DNA of 64,000 nt from Clostridium sp. UBA701. Lineage in GTDB: Bacteria > Bacillota > Clostridia > Clostridiales > Clostridiaceae. Below, piece by piece: positions 18,548 through 28,308 of the stretch (position 1 is the stretch's first letter; every line of letters begins with the position of its first letter). The notes below the pieces were generated by a model. The model did no database searches. It saw only the letters and a list, made by a program, of their open reading frames with translations, and was not told the origin of the DNA. The translations under genes were made by a program, and so were the position numbers. The stretch is taken from positions 155,214-219,213 of the forward strand of contig DBMJ01000001.1 in the NCBI GenBank assembly GCA_002298125.1, in the 5' to 3' direction.

Positions 18548-19387
18548 TTAATATTTCTCAATGTAGAAAAGTCCACAGGCATCAGGCCCTGAATGAGCTC
18601 CAACCACACATCCCACTTCGCATTGAATGAACTCCACACCCTTTTTGAGCAGTTCAACTCTAAGGAGATCTACTATATCATGGTTTTCCACATGTAAAAG
18701 TATACATAGCTCCTTTTGGTCCAAGCTGCACTTATCAATATAATTTAGTACATACTGCTGAGCTTTTTTTGCACCTCTCACCTTATCAATTACTACAATC
18801 TCCCCATCCTCCACTGACAGTATTGGCTTAATACCTAGTACTCCTCCTATGACACCAGCAGTTTTTGAAAGTCTTCCGCCCTTTACAAGGTTTTCCAGTG
18901 AGTTAAAGGCGAGCACGCTTTTAACGTGAGGTAAAAGTTTTAATACACTTTCTTCTATTTCACTTAAGCTGTGTTTTTCTTCTCTTAACCTGCAGGCATG
19001 CATTACTATAAGTCCAAGTCCTGAGGTAACATTTTTACTGTCTATAACTACAATATCCTCACTGTTTAACATATCCCTTGCTATGCAAGCTGATTGATAG
19101 GTTCCACTCATCTTTGAGGATATGGTAATACATAAAATTTTATAACCCTGCTGCAAAAATGTTTCAAAACTATCCTTAAATCTTTGAGGATTTACCTGAG
19201 AGGTGGTAGGAAATTCATTATCCTCTCTTATACGTGCCAATAGTTTGTGAAGCTTAATATCAATACCATCTCGGTAGCTATCTTCACCGAAGTGAACTGT
19301 AAGAGGCAGTACTTCCAATTGATACTTATCCACTAAATAATCTGGTAGGTCAGCAGTACTATCTGTTACAATTTTAATTCTTTCCAT
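18548..19387 (-). CDS. DegV family fatty-acid-binding protein
   Basis: A 279-residue DegV-family protein. Members bind a fatty acid, and some (FakB) present it to the fatty acid kinase FakA. The N-terminal signature VTDSTADLPDYLV, the motif FPTTSQVNP near residue 58, and the helix GLGLIVMHACRL fit the family. The fakA gene is not in this window, so whether it acts as FakB cannot be decided here. ATG at 19387 with an AAGGGGGG site; the next gene upstream is trmL, 15 nt away, so the two are probably co-transcribed. Confidence 0.9.
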   Translation of the reverse strand: MERIKIVTDSTADLPDYLVDKYQLEVLPLTVHFGEDSYRDGIDIKLHKLLARIREDNEFPTTSQVNPQRFKDSFETFLQQGYKILCITISSKMSGTYQSACIARDMLNSEDIVVIDSKNVTSGLGLIVMHACRLREEKHSLSEIEESVLKLLPHVKSVLAFNSLENLVKGGRLSKTAGVIGGVLGIKPILSVEDGEIVVIDKVRGAKKAQQYVLNYIDKCSLDQKELCILLHVENHDIVDLLRVELLKKGVEFIQCEVGCVVGAHSGPDACGLFYIEKY

Positions 19388-19402
19388 TAAATTCCCCCCT
19401 TG

Positions 19403-19870
19403 CTATTTCATTTCCGGAAAACCTAACTGTCTCAAAGCCTCATACGTCACAATAGATACTGTATTAGATAAATTTAAAGAACGAGTGCTGCTCACCACCA
19501 TGGGAACCCTTATAAGGTGTCCTTCATTAGCACTTCGTATTTCCTCTGGTAAGCCAGAGGATTCTCGTCCAAATACAATGAAGTCTCCTGCCTTATAGCT
19601 GACCTCTGTATAGAGCTTTGATCCTTTTGTCGTGGAAAAATAAAAATCCCCCCAAGGATACTTGTCTCTTAAGTCCTGATAGCTCTCATGTATTTCCATA
19701 TCAAGATACTGCCAATAGTCTAGTCCAGCCCGTTTAAGATGCTTCTCATCAAGACTAAAGCCAAGGGGCTTAATCAAATGCAGCTTGGAATTAGTTAGCA
19801 CACAGGTTCTGGCAATATTGCCCGTATTTTGAGGTATCTCAGGTTGAAATAACACTATATTTAAGTTCAT
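19403..19870 (-). CDS. trmL: tRNA (cytidine/uridine-34 2'-O)-methyltransferase
   Basis: A 155-residue SPOUT-family methyltransferase matching TrmL (YibK/CspR), which methylates the wobble nucleotide of tRNA-Leu isoacceptors. Family motifs are PEIPQNTGNIARTC (residue 11), the central FGRESSGLP, and the knot-forming C-terminal RSLNLSNTVSIVTYEALRQLG. The ATG at 19870 has GAGGTGG at proper distance; a GTG at 19879 lies inside that site and is unlikely to be the start. Cytoplasmic, acts as a dimer. Confidence 0.93.
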   Translation of the reverse strand: MNLNIVLFQPEIPQNTGNIARTCVLTNSKLHLIKPLGFSLDEKHLKRAGLDYWQYLDMEIHESYQDLRDKYPWGDFYFSTTKGSKLYTEVSYKAGDFIVFGRESSGLPEEIRSANEGHLIRVPMVVSSTRSLNLSNTVSIVTYEALRQLGFPEMK

Positions 19871-19969
19871 AATATCCACCTCAAATTTTATGCATTATAT
19901 TCTTATTATATAATACTTCAGAAATATGTATTCGTAAAGAAGCCTGTAGAATTTTGGAGAAAATAGTAT

Positions 19970-20791
19970 CTAAATTAGAACAAATTTTTCTATTACCTCT
20001 GCTACTCCATCATCATTATTAGTTGCTGTTATGTAGTCTGCTTGAGACTTTACTATTGGAATGGCATTACCCATAGCTACTCCTAAGCCTGCATACTTTA
20101 TCATAGACAAATCATTCTCATTATCTCCTATACAAATTACCTCTGATGGGGAAAAATCATAGTATTTAGCTAAAATTTCAGCTGCCCTCCCCTTAGAAAC
20201 TCCGCTACTCATAACCTCAAAGTTTCTTTCAAAGGAGCTTACTACCTCTAAGGAGCTGATTTCTGCTAATTCCCTTTTCGCCTTACTTATCTTTTCTCCC
20301 TCCTCATCAATAACTATGCACTTTACTATTTCCTCACTGTATTTTTCAAATATAGAGTCCCAATCCTCAATAACTTCTATCTTTATTTGCATTTCTTTTG
20401 GCATGCTTTCGTTTATTTTGGCATAGGACTGAGAGGAATGGATTATCTTCTCGGTAAATATGGTGTCCTCTGTGTTAAAATGCGCATAAAAATTATATTT
20501 TTTGCAAACTTCAAGTATTTTATAGCAATTTTCTATGCCTAAAGAGGCTCTGTAGATAGTTTTATTATTGTCCTTTTCCTTAATAACCGCTCCATTAGAT
20601 GCTATAACGGGAGTTTTAACCTCTAGTAGATGAGAATAGTAAAAGGCAGAGGTATATAGTCTTCCTGTGCATACAACTACCTTAACTCCTCTTTTATATG
20701 CTTCTTTAATAGCCTGATGGTTTTTTATACTAATCTTTTTTTCGTCATTAAGCAGAGTCCCATCCATATCTATACATATTAATTTATACAC
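19970..20791 (-). CDS. Cof-type HAD hydrolase
   Basis: A 273-residue haloacid-dehalogenase superfamily phosphatase of the Cof (IIB) type. Motif I DMDGTLL is at residue 8, motif II around VVCTGR, motif III a lysine near residue 200 (SKGRAAEIL), and motif IV GDNENDLSMIKYAG near residue 222. Such proteins dephosphorylate sugar phosphates, pyridoxal phosphate or flavin nucleotides; the substrate here cannot be told from sequence. It is a single gene with its own upstream region between the trmL group and tRNA-Leu. Confidence 0.88.
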   Translation of the reverse strand: MYKLICIDMDGTLLNDEKKISIKNHQAIKEAYKRGVKVVVCTGRLYTSAFYYSHLLEVKTPVIASNGAVIKEKDNNKTIYRASLGIENCYKILEVCKKYNFYAHFNTEDTIFTEKIIHSSQSYAKINESMPKEMQIKIEVIEDWDSIFEKYSEEIVKCIVIDEEGEKISKAKRELAEISSLEVVSSFERNFEVMSSGVSKGRAAEILAKYYDFSPSEVICIGDNENDLSMIKYAGLGVAMGNAIPIVKSQADYITATNNDDGVAEVIEKFVLI

Positions 20792-20872
20792 TAGATCACT
20801 CCATTCTTTTGTAATAACACTAGTTTATATAAGTACATAAGCGTTGTCAAACTAACTGTTAATTGCAAAAAA

Positions 20873-20911
20873 CCAAAAGACCTGGTGAAATAATTTCACC
20901 AGGTCTTTTGG
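20873..20911 (-). terminator. Terminator of tRNA-Leu, sharing the CCA end
   Basis: A perfect 18-bp stem around loop TAA (arms 20873-20890 and 20894-20911), followed on the minus strand by TTTTTT. The upstream arm begins with the three bases CCA that are the 3' end of the tRNA-Leu gene, so the mature tRNA end is part of the terminator hairpin. Confidence 0.9.
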
Positions 20912-20993
20912 TGCGGATAACAGGAGTCGAACCTGCACGGTGTTACCCACTAGAACCTGAATCTAGCGCGTCTGCCAGTTCCGCCATATCCGC
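20909..20993 (-). tRNA. tRNA-Leu (anticodon CAG)
   Basis: An 85-nt class II tRNA on the minus strand with a 7-bp acceptor stem GCGGATA/TATCCGC, discriminator A and encoded CCA. The anticodon stem CTAGA/TCTAG closes a loop TTCAGGT, giving anticodon CAG, which reads CUG. The long variable arm (GTGGGTAACACCGT) and the D-loop with AACTGGCAGACG are as expected for leucine tRNAs. Confidence 0.95.
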
Positions 20994-21072
20994 ATGTCAA
21001 CTAACATAATATATAATATAACAGTAAATGAAAAAAAGCAACTATTTTTTAGAGACATAGGATTTAAAATAT

Positions 21073-21111
21073 AGAGCTGCTTTTGTAGAATCACCAACTA
21101 AAAGCAGCTCT
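21073..21111 (-). terminator. Terminator of the moxR-DUF58-transglutaminase operon
   Basis: AGAGCTGCTTTT and AAAAGCAGCTCT form a 12-bp perfect stem with a 15-nt loop just after the transglutaminase gene; T-rich sequence follows on the minus strand. Confidence 0.75.
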
Positions 21112-21122
21112 GATTTGTTCTT

Positions 21123-23339
21123 CTAGAAAAAGAATCGCCTTAAGTAATAAACAAAGGATCCTTCATTTTTCTTTATAGCTTCTTCTAAACTGATAAACAA
21201 TGGAAGCTTTTCTATGTGCTCTGAGGTCTTTTTCCCATAGAACTCTCTGTAGTAACCATCAGCTATAGGCAAAAGAGCTGATGAAATATCTTTTTCTTCT
21301 ATTAGCTTTAAAAATTCCATCTCAGAAAGGCTAGCCGGTTTACGAAGCTTTAACACCCTTATCCGCCTAAAAGCATAGGAGTAAAGTGGTATAATGCTCT
21401 CACTCTTCACAGCCCTTCTCCTTATCAGCATAAGGCTTAATAACCTTATTAGTATGGCAAAAATCAGCGCAGAAGTGGAAATGATAATTGCCTTTAACCA
21501 ATTTGGCATAACCCACTGCTCCTGTGAATTATTAGTCTGCTGCTGTTGACCTCCCTTATTTTGAGGTCTTCTTGGATCCACTCCAGTACCTGTAGCTCCC
21601 CCCTGATTCTCCTTTTCCTTTTCCTTGGCTAATCGTTCACTCTGAATATTTTGTGGAGCTGAGGGCACGCAGTCTAAGGTAAGCCATGCCCCCTGCTTGA
21701 AATCATTGGCCAAGAATATTTCAGTCCAAGCATGTGCATTTTCATTTGTTACTTGATAGATACCATTGTCATCCTTATATGGCGTCATATAAAAGCCTTC
21801 CACATACCGAGCTGGAATACCTGCTATTCTACACATTACAGTGGCTGCTGTAGCAAAATAGGTACAGTATCCCTTTTTTTCTACGTTTAAAAAATAATCT
21901 ATAAATTCATAATCCTTTGGAACCTCAGATACCTGAAGTGAATAAGGATATTTTGTATTTAAATATTGTTTTATAGCCATAGCCTTGTCATAGTCATTGT
22001 TATACTTTGCTGTTATTGTGTATACAAGTTCATATAGCTCTGGTGATACTACATCTGGGATCTGAAGGTATTTACCATAGTTATTCTGCTTAAACTGCTC
22101 AGTCTCTATATTCTTTCCGGGATTGTTTTGGAAATATCTCTTTAGCATAGCTTCGGAATTCTCTGAAATGGGCCTAAACCTTACTATATATGGCTTATCC
22201 TGAATTTCAGAGGAGATAAAGTTTGGAGCAGCATTGACAAATACCCTTCCCTTATCAGGCGAAATATCTATGACATAGTATGGTGCAAAGAAGGTTGAGG
22301 TTTTAATGCCAGAGGGATATACAGTTAAGGTTTTAAGCTGCTCTGCATAACTATCAGCTCTATCTAAATCAGGATACTTAACTGTCTGCCTTTCCATAAG
22401 CAGCTTATAGTCTTTAAAAGTGCTCATCCACTTACGTCCATCATAAAGGTCCTTTATATCTCCTGCAAGATAATAGGGTTTGTCACTTTTTACCTTCAAA
22501 ACCAAATCACTATTTATATTAACTGGTCCTCCTAGTTCAACAGAAGTACTATTATAACCTGTAGAGGACATATCGAAGGTAAATTCGTACCCTGCCTTAG
22601 GGTCATTAGCCTTATTAAACTTATTTACAAATCGTCCTTGTACATCTAGTACATATTTTCCCTTGAATTCTTGAGGCATAATAGAAATGCCTATAGTGAA
22701 CACCAAGGTAATGACAAGGGCATAAGTAATTATTCTATTGACCTTAATAGATAGCTTAATACCTCTCTTTCCCACCTTTCTCTTATACCTTAAATAAGAG
22801 TTCACACACAGTGTGAAGATACATAACAGCATAAACCTAAAAATGCTGCCCTTAACCTCATCAGTGTAATTGGTATACCAGAAGTTTAAAGTAGCTATCA
22901 CTGTAAAAATCACTATGCTGTTATATAATCCCTTCCCAGCAAAATATAGAAGTATCAAAGTAAGTATTGGAATGGCAATAGTTAAGATTACTGTAAATTG
23001 ATAAAAATCCGTAGATGCACCTTCCATGGTAGCATTATTTATAGCTAGGATATTACCGACTATATCTCCTTGAAAAAAGTCGGATAAATATTGAGTTTGT
23101 ATTATATAGGCAAACACCAGCCCTACCAGTAATACCACTGTAAATAATACCTTGTGAATTCTCTTTCGAAGTACATATTCATAAAAAGCATAGACAGCTG
23201 TGCCAATAAGCATCATAAAGGCCAAATAATCGTACCTAAAGCCCTGTACTTTATAGCAGTATTCCATTAGGTTAACAACTAAAAATATGTGTAAATATAT
23301 TAATACAATAGAAATCTTGTTATTTTTAAATAATTCCAT
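21123..23339 (-). CDS. Transglutaminase-like membrane protein (TgpA type)
   Basis: A 738-residue membrane protein. The first 230 residues contain about six transmembrane helices, followed by an extracellular region with a transglutaminase-like cysteine protease core: KGYCTYFATAATVMCRIAGIPARYVEGF near residue 490 (catalytic Cys) and ENAHAWTEIFL near residue 535 (His, then Asp in TLDCVPSAP). A Gln/Asn-rich linker is followed by another membrane helix near residue 625 and a cytoplasmic DUF4129-like tail. Such proteins travel with DUF58 and MoxR partners, as here, and are thought to act on cell-envelope proteins. The substrate is unknown. Confidence 0.88.
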   Translation of the reverse strand: MELFKNNKISIVLIYLHIFLVVNLMEYCYKVQGFRYDYLAFMMLIGTAVYAFYEYVLRKRIHKVLFTVVLLVGLVFAYIIQTQYLSDFFQGDIVGNILAINNATMEGASTDFYQFTVILTIAIPILTLILLYFAGKGLYNSIVIFTVIATLNFWYTNYTDEVKGSIFRFMLLCIFTLCVNSYLRYKRKVGKRGIKLSIKVNRIITYALVITLVFTIGISIMPQEFKGKYVLDVQGRFVNKFNKANDPKAGYEFTFDMSSTGYNSTSVELGGPVNINSDLVLKVKSDKPYYLAGDIKDLYDGRKWMSTFKDYKLLMERQTVKYPDLDRADSYAEQLKTLTVYPSGIKTSTFFAPYYVIDISPDKGRVFVNAAPNFISSEIQDKPYIVRFRPISENSEAMLKRYFQNNPGKNIETEQFKQNNYGKYLQIPDVVSPELYELVYTITAKYNNDYDKAMAIKQYLNTKYPYSLQVSEVPKDYEFIDYFLNVEKKGYCTYFATAATVMCRIAGIPARYVEGFYMTPYKDDNGIYQVTNENAHAWTEIFLANDFKQGAWLTLDCVPSAPQNIQSERLAKEKEKENQGGATGTGVDPRRPQNKGGQQQQTNNSQEQWVMPNWLKAIIISTSALIFAILIRLLSLMLIRRRAVKSESIIPLYSYAFRRIRVLKLRKPASLSEMEFLKLIEEKDISSALLPIADGYYREFYGKKTSEHIEKLPLFISLEEAIKKNEGSFVYYLRRFFF

Positions 23340-23348
23340 TGGACCACC

Positions 23349-24515
23349 CTATTTCCCAGCAATTTTTAACAAGCTGTTGTAATTTATGCAGTCCACTCCG
23401 ATTTTCGAAAGCAGTTCATGGTTTTGCTTACTTTCAAAATCCTCCTCGCAATAGAAAACCGTCACCCCGTAGCCTAAATCTCTAAGGGTGATAAGACTGT
23501 CCTTAAGTGATAAATTAACCTTTGGAGTAACTATACCTATCCAGCTTAATTTAGGAATCCTACCCATTCTAGAATGAATAAACCTAACAAAATTTTCTTG
23601 TCCATCGCTTTTCTGCTTTACAAAATAATCTAGTAATTCATCAAAGTCCGTACGTCCGTTTATTTCTAATGACTTCCCATGAGAATCATTAATGTGAAGC
23701 TTACTCTTCACTCCCTTTTCTACCATATAGAATATTAGGGAAGAGAAGAAATCGATCATCTGTTCCTCCTGCATGCCACTTCTATCATACTGAAAATTTC
23801 CCATAGACATATCAAGAAATAAATGCCCCTCTTCACCTGAAACTGTATCAAAGTTTTTAACATAAAGGTCTCCCTGTTTTGCGCTGACCTTCCAATGAAC
23901 CCTTTTTAGACTATCTCCTTCACGGTATTCCCTTACCTCAGAAAGGTTGTACATATCTTCAATGCCTGATTTTTTCACTAAAGTGTTCTTAAATATATCC
24001 ATACCCTTTGCTTCGATTTTCTCAAGTTCGTAGATTCTTGGATATACCTTCACTGGCTTTTTATTAGACATATTTAAGGTGTAGGTGAAAATATTAAAAA
24101 AATCTGATATTTCCATATATATGTCCCCAAAATCATATTCTCCTCTATGAGAAAATTTGATCTTATTTTTTATCCATAGGTTGTCATCAATGCCTAAGCT
24201 TATGGCATCTCCCCTATAGCTCCCATTGATGCTCCCTAGTGCAGAGTTTTTGACTATCATATATGGCACAGGAATTATACCTTGATTCCTTATTATCATA
24301 GTTAATTCATCATTTTCCCCTGTAGAGTATATCTGCTTTTGCAGACCTACCTTTACCTCAAGATTTCTCTTGTATTTGATGATTGTAACTAATGCAACTA
24401 CAAAACTCACAAGCAGCACATAAAAGATCACATAGGGTAAATTGCCGCCCTCAGCATAGGCAAAAATACCTGCCATTATAGTAAGGATAAGATATAAGAT
24501 ATTTACTTTATACAT
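23349..24515 (-). CDS. DUF58 domain protein
   Basis: A 388-residue protein with two N-terminal membrane helices (residues 7-43), a beta-rich region, and a DUF58 domain of von Willebrand A-like fold. The signature YREGDSLKRVHWKVSAKQGDLYVKNF-type motif lies near residue 195 (REYREGDSLKRVHWK). It overlaps the moxR gene by 8 nt upstream and lies 9 nt before the transglutaminase gene downstream, so all three are translated together. DUF58 proteins with MoxR ATPases are thought to form a metal- or complex-maturation chaperone pair; direct function is not known. Confidence 0.88.
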   Translation of the reverse strand: MYKVNILYLILTIMAGIFAYAEGGNLPYVIFYVLLVSFVVALVTIIKYKRNLEVKVGLQKQIYSTGENDELTMIIRNQGIIPVPYMIVKNSALGSINGSYRGDAISLGIDDNLWIKNKIKFSHRGEYDFGDIYMEISDFFNIFTYTLNMSNKKPVKVYPRIYELEKIEAKGMDIFKNTLVKKSGIEDMYNLSEVREYREGDSLKRVHWKVSAKQGDLYVKNFDTVSGEEGHLFLDMSMGNFQYDRSGMQEEQMIDFFSSLIFYMVEKGVKSKLHINDSHGKSLEINGRTDFDELLDYFVKQKSDGQENFVRFIHSRMGRIPKLSWIGIVTPKVNLSLKDSLITLRDLGYGVTVFYCEEDFESKQNHELLSKIGVDCINYNSLLKIAGK

Positions 24516-25452
24516 TTTTCTTCACCCTGGGCACTGGTAGTGTTTTAATAATATCCATAATCACATCCTCATTAGTCATATTATTAACTCTTGCCAGTGA
24601 GGAAAGAGTTATTCTATGGCTTAATACCATAATTGCATTTTCCTTAATGTCCTCAGGTATCACATAATCTCTTCCATAAATTACAGCAGAGGCTTGGGCT
24701 ATTCTAAGAAGTGCAAGGGATGCTCTTGGGCTTACTCCCATGAGTAAATTTTTATTGCTTCTTGTAGCATTTACTATGGAAACGATATACTCATTTATTT
24801 CCTTGGATACAAATACTTCTCTTACCTTCTTTTGAAGGCTTAATATATCCTCAGTAGATGCAATACTTAAAAGCTCTAGTAGGGGTTCTCTATTTCTATA
24901 GGTTTCTAATATCTTGCATTCATCCTCAGAATCAGGATATCCTATCCTAACCTTGATCATAAATCTATCAAGCTGGGCTTCTGGTAATACAAAGGTACCT
25001 TCATGCTCTATTGGATTTTGAGTAGCTAATACAAAGAAGGGTTCATCTAACTTAAAGGTATTATTACCTTCTGATACCTGTTTCTCCTCCATTACCTCTA
25101 GTAATGCTGATTGTGTCTTTGGAGATGTTCTGTTGATCTCATCTGCCAGTACTATATTTGCAAATACAGGTCCTTTTCTGAACTCAAACTCCATAGTTTT
25201 TTGATTGTATATGGATATTCCTGTAATATCTGATGGTAGAAGGTCTGGAGTGAACTGAATTCTACTGAAGCTCAAATTTAAGGTCTTTGCTATGGCTTTT
25301 ACCAGGGTAGTCTTTCCTACCCCCGGCACATCCTCTATTAGTATATGTCCATTGGCCAAAATTCCTTTTAAAAGGTTGTAAATTTCATACCTTTTACCTA
25401 TGATAACCTTTTCTACATTGTACACAATATCCTTTATTAGCTTGTCTTCCAT
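24508..25452 (-). CDS. MoxR family AAA+ ATPase
   Basis: A 314-residue MoxR-type AAA ATPase. Walker A GVGKTTLVKA is near residue 43, Walker B VLADEINRTSPKTQSALLE near residue 107, with sensor motif ATQNPIEHEGTFVLPEAQLDRF near residue 150. The ATG at 25452 (MEDKLIKDIVYNVEKV) has GGGGG at 7 nt; the longer reading from 25590 includes residues with no family match. It is the first gene of an operon with DUF58 and transglutaminase genes and probably remodels that envelope complex. Confidence 0.92.
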   Translation of the reverse strand: MEDKLIKDIVYNVEKVIIGKRYEIYNLLKGILANGHILIEDVPGVGKTTLVKAIAKTLNLSFSRIQFTPDLLPSDITGISIYNQKTMEFEFRKGPVFANIVLADEINRTSPKTQSALLEVMEEKQVSEGNNTFKLDEPFFVLATQNPIEHEGTFVLPEAQLDRFMIKVRIGYPDSEDECKILETYRNREPLLELLSIASTEDILSLQKKVREVFVSKEINEYIVSIVNATRSNKNLLMGVSPRASLALLRIAQASAVIYGRDYVIPEDIKENAIMVLSHRITLSSLARVNNMTNEDVIMDIIKTLPVPRVKKNV

Positions 25453-25612
25453 TTTTTTGCCCCCATTTCTAAATCTTAAAAGTCCATACCCCAATTTTTG
25501 ACTATGGCTGTAACTATATTTATTATAACAATACGTATTTTTTTTTGCAAAGTTACCATTTATACCACGATTTTTAAATTTGTGCAACAAATGAACATTA
25601 TTTCACAGCAAA

Positions 25613-25637
25613 AAAGAAGGAGTAAAACTCCTTCTTT
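25613..25637 (-). terminator. Terminator of the VanW-family gene
   Basis: AAAGAAGGAGT and ACTCCTTCTTT form an 11-bp stem around a 3-nt loop, followed by TTTTTT on the minus strand, 25 nt after the stop codon. Confidence 0.85.
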
Positions 25638-25661
25638 ATATGCTAAAATATTTTATTATGG

Positions 25662-27119
25662 CTAAGTTGTTGGCTTTGTTGGAGTTGGAGTTGGAGCAGG
25701 AGTTGGTGGTGTTGGTGCTGGTGCTGGTGCTGGTGGCTTTGGCTTAACTCCATACTTTATTACCCCATCTACAGGCTTGTATAAGTCATCTGATACTGTT
25801 TCTGTCTTTATCACTGTATTATTTTGAATGGTTTTTCTGTATACCTTAACCCTAAAGCCTTGTCTTGGTGTTGTTTCCACCACTTCCTCCCCTTCATAAA
25901 GAGTAGGATCCATTATCCTAGTTACCTTTGGTTCAGTAGGCTGATATACTTCATTTGTAAGCTCATATCTATATTTAGTTAAACTTGAACTGGAATATAA
26001 ATTAAAGCCCACATTAGTGTCATTAATAACACCTTCAATATAAATTGGATAATCCGTAGTGTTTTTAAATTTAAAATCGATGCTACCATAGTCTACTGTA
26101 GCATCCATTCCCCTTTCAAGGTAGCCTACAGGTAAGCTGTGGTTTCTTCGCTCTAATGCATTTAATCCACCTCTTAGTACTGCGTTATATAGTGTAGAGG
26201 AAACCTGACATATTCCTCCTCCTATACCTGAATCGAACTTATTGCCAATTATTACTCCTGCCTCCATGTAGCCCTTTTGTGCAGTTCTTGGACCTACTAC
26301 GCCGTTAAAGCTGAATACTTCTCCCGGCATTAAAAGCGTGCCATTAACAGTCTTTGTAGCAAGCTTAATATTGTTTGCTCGTCCAGCAGCTGAGCCGGCA
26401 AAGTTAGTAGCATAGGCAACTATCTTGGTATCAATTGACTTTAGCTGTTCTGCTGTGACGGCTGCTTTAGTTTCCTCCATAGGAGCCTCTATTATTATGT
26501 CCTTGGATAGTTGTCCACTTAAACTGCTTGTAAGAGTTGCAGTTAATTCATCACTTTTAAGCTTTATACCACTCTTATCATTAGATATCTGAAACTTGCC
26601 AGAGTAAATCATTGAGAGCTTTGCATTCACTGCATCTTGGTTTACTTCCTTCTCTATATCTGTTATAAAATTCTTTACTTCCTCTTTATCATAACTCAAG
26701 GTCAATGGGTAATTTTTGGCTATAGGATTTTTTATTATCTCATGCTTCTTAAACATATTTAAATCCTTGCCATAGTTATATGCTTCATTAACCACCTCAG
26801 AAATGTCATACTTTGCATTTATCTTAGAAAGTACCAGAGGATATTCTTTTTCAGGAGTTTTTATTACGATTTTAACTCTTGAGGAATCTAGTTTGAAACT
26901 ATCCTCCAAAAGACTTTTTGCCTCCTCCTTGGTTTTTCCAGAAATATCAACATTATTTACCGAAACACCAGGGAAAATTGTATTAGAGTATTTTTTATTA
27001 AAAAAGCTAATATAGCTTAGTACTGATATCAAAGCCACAGCAGCAATACTTACTGCTACTATAGACGCAATGATAATTCCTTTTTTGCCTTTTAACTTCT
27101 TTGTGCTTCGTTTCTTCAT
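25662..27119 (-). CDS. VanW family protein with PG-binding-4 repeats
   Basis: A 485-residue surface protein. A lysine-rich start (MKKRSTKKLKGKKG) is followed by one membrane helix at about residues 18-40. Two putative peptidoglycan-binding-4 repeats follow, with FPGVSVNNVDISGKTKEEA near residue 55. The VanW domain spans about 245-380, with AGRANNIKLATKTVNGTLL-type sequence, GGGICQVSSTLYNAVLRGGLN, and ERRNHSLPVGYLERGMDA. The tail has a G5-like segment and ends in a low-complexity run of Pro, Ala and Thr. The start at 27119 has AGGAGG; the upstream TTG reading at 27143 is less likely. VanW function is unknown; a cell-wall role is inferred. Confidence 0.88.
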   Translation of the reverse strand: MKKRSTKKLKGKKGIIIASIVAVSIAAVALISVLSYISFFNKKYSNTIFPGVSVNNVDISGKTKEEAKSLLEDSFKLDSSRVKIVIKTPEKEYPLVLSKINAKYDISEVVNEAYNYGKDLNMFKKHEIIKNPIAKNYPLTLSYDKEEVKNFITDIEKEVNQDAVNAKLSMIYSGKFQISNDKSGIKLKSDELTATLTSSLSGQLSKDIIIEAPMEETKAAVTAEQLKSIDTKIVAYATNFAGSAAGRANNIKLATKTVNGTLLMPGEVFSFNGVVGPRTAQKGYMEAGVIIGNKFDSGIGGGICQVSSTLYNAVLRGGLNALERRNHSLPVGYLERGMDATVDYGSIDFKFKNTTDYPIYIEGVINDTNVGFNLYSSSSLTKYRYELTNEVYQPTEPKVTRIMDPTLYEGEEVVETTPRQGFRVKVYRKTIQNNTVIKTETVSDDLYKPVDGVIKYGVKPKPPAPAPAPTPPTPAPTPTPTKPTT

Positions 27120-27253
27120 TAATAACCTCCTCTCTACAGCCACAGAAATATTATACTACTTTTATCATTACTTTACTATAAGAATTAACATTTTCTTGAA
27201 CATTTTAAACTGTATTTTCTTATGGTACAATATAATATGGGAGCGTGATAAAA

Positions 27254-28294
27254 ATGAATTACAACGTGGAAGAATTGAAAAAGCTATCAAAGACTATTCT
27301 TACTATACCTAGTCCCAGCGGGTATACAAAAAAGATAATGAACTATATTGAGGAGGAGCTTAAGTCCCTAAAGGTTCCCTATTATTTTACCCAAAAAGGT
27401 GCCTTAATAATCACTATACTGGGTGAAGATAATGATAATGCTCGCACCTTTTCAGCTCATGTGGATACCCTTGGTGCTATGGTTAAGGAAATTAAAGGTA
27501 GTGGCACCTTGGCATTGACCTCTATAGGCGGCTACATGATGAACTCTGTAGAAGGAGAAAATTGTATTGTAGAAACCATAGAGGGAAAGAGTTATTCAGG
27601 AACCATACAAACCATTAAGCCTTCTGTTCACATCAGTGGAAGTGATGCAAGAGAACTGAAAAGAACAGCAGAAAATATGGAGGTTGTTCTAGATGAAAGA
27701 GTTTCCTCTAAGGAAGACGCAGAAAAGCTAGGCATTAATGTAGGTGACTTCATCTGCTTTGATCCAAGAACAGTTATTACAGAGTCTGGATACATAAAGA
27801 GCAGACATCTTGATGATAAAGCCAGTGTAACACTGCTGCTATTCACCATAAGATATCTTGTTGAAAATAATATTAAGCCTCCACATACCCTTCACTTTTT
27901 CATAAGCAATTATGAAGAGGTGGGACATGGTGCTGCCGCTGCCCTGCCACAAAACACAAAGGAATTTATCTCTGTGGATATGGGAGCTCCAGGACCTGGT
28001 CAAAATTCTACAGAATATGATGTATGTATCTGTGCGAAGGATTCCTCAGGTCCTTATGACCTAGAGTTAAGACAAACTCTTACTAATCTATGTAAAGAGC
28101 ATAACATTCCTTATAAGATAGATATATACCCTCATTATGGGTCAGATGCTTCTGCAGCTATAAGTGCAGGCTGGGATATAAGAACTGCTCTTATAGGACC
28201 TGGAGTATTTGCTTCTCATGGCTATGAGAGAACTCATATGGATTCCATGCTGGCAACTCTAGATTTAATAATAAAGTATTGTCAATGTAAATAG
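27254..28294 (+). CDS. M42 family metallopeptidase
   Basis: A 346-residue cytoplasmic aminopeptidase of family M42 (glutamyl aminopeptidase/endoglucanase-M type), which uses two metal ions and usually forms tetrahedral dodecamers. Metal ligands are visible in FSAHVDTLGAMV (His/Asp, residue ~68), SRHLDDKASV (Asp, ~182), the catalytic SNYEEVGHGAAA (Glu pair, ~220), VDMGAPG (~243) and SHGYERTH near the C-terminus. GGGAG lies 10 nt ahead of the ATG; a GTG at 27245 sits almost on that site and is unlikely. Substrate is peptides, specificity unknown. Confidence 0.92.
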   Translation: MNYNVEELKKLSKTILTIPSPSGYTKKIMNYIEEELKSLKVPYYFTQKGALIITILGEDNDNARTFSAHVDTLGAMVKEIKGSGTLALTSIGGYMMNSVEGENCIVETIEGKSYSGTIQTIKPSVHISGSDARELKRTAENMEVVLDERVSSKEDAEKLGINVGDFICFDPRTVITESGYIKSRHLDDKASVTLLLFTIRYLVENNIKPPHTLHFFISNYEEVGHGAAAALPQNTKEFISVDMGAPGPGQNSTEYDVCICAKDSSGPYDLELRQTLTNLCKEHNIPYKIDIYPHYGSDASAAISAGWDIRTALIGPGVFASHGYERTHMDSMLATLDLIIKYCQCK

Positions 28295-28308
28295 GTACTA
28301 AAAACTTA

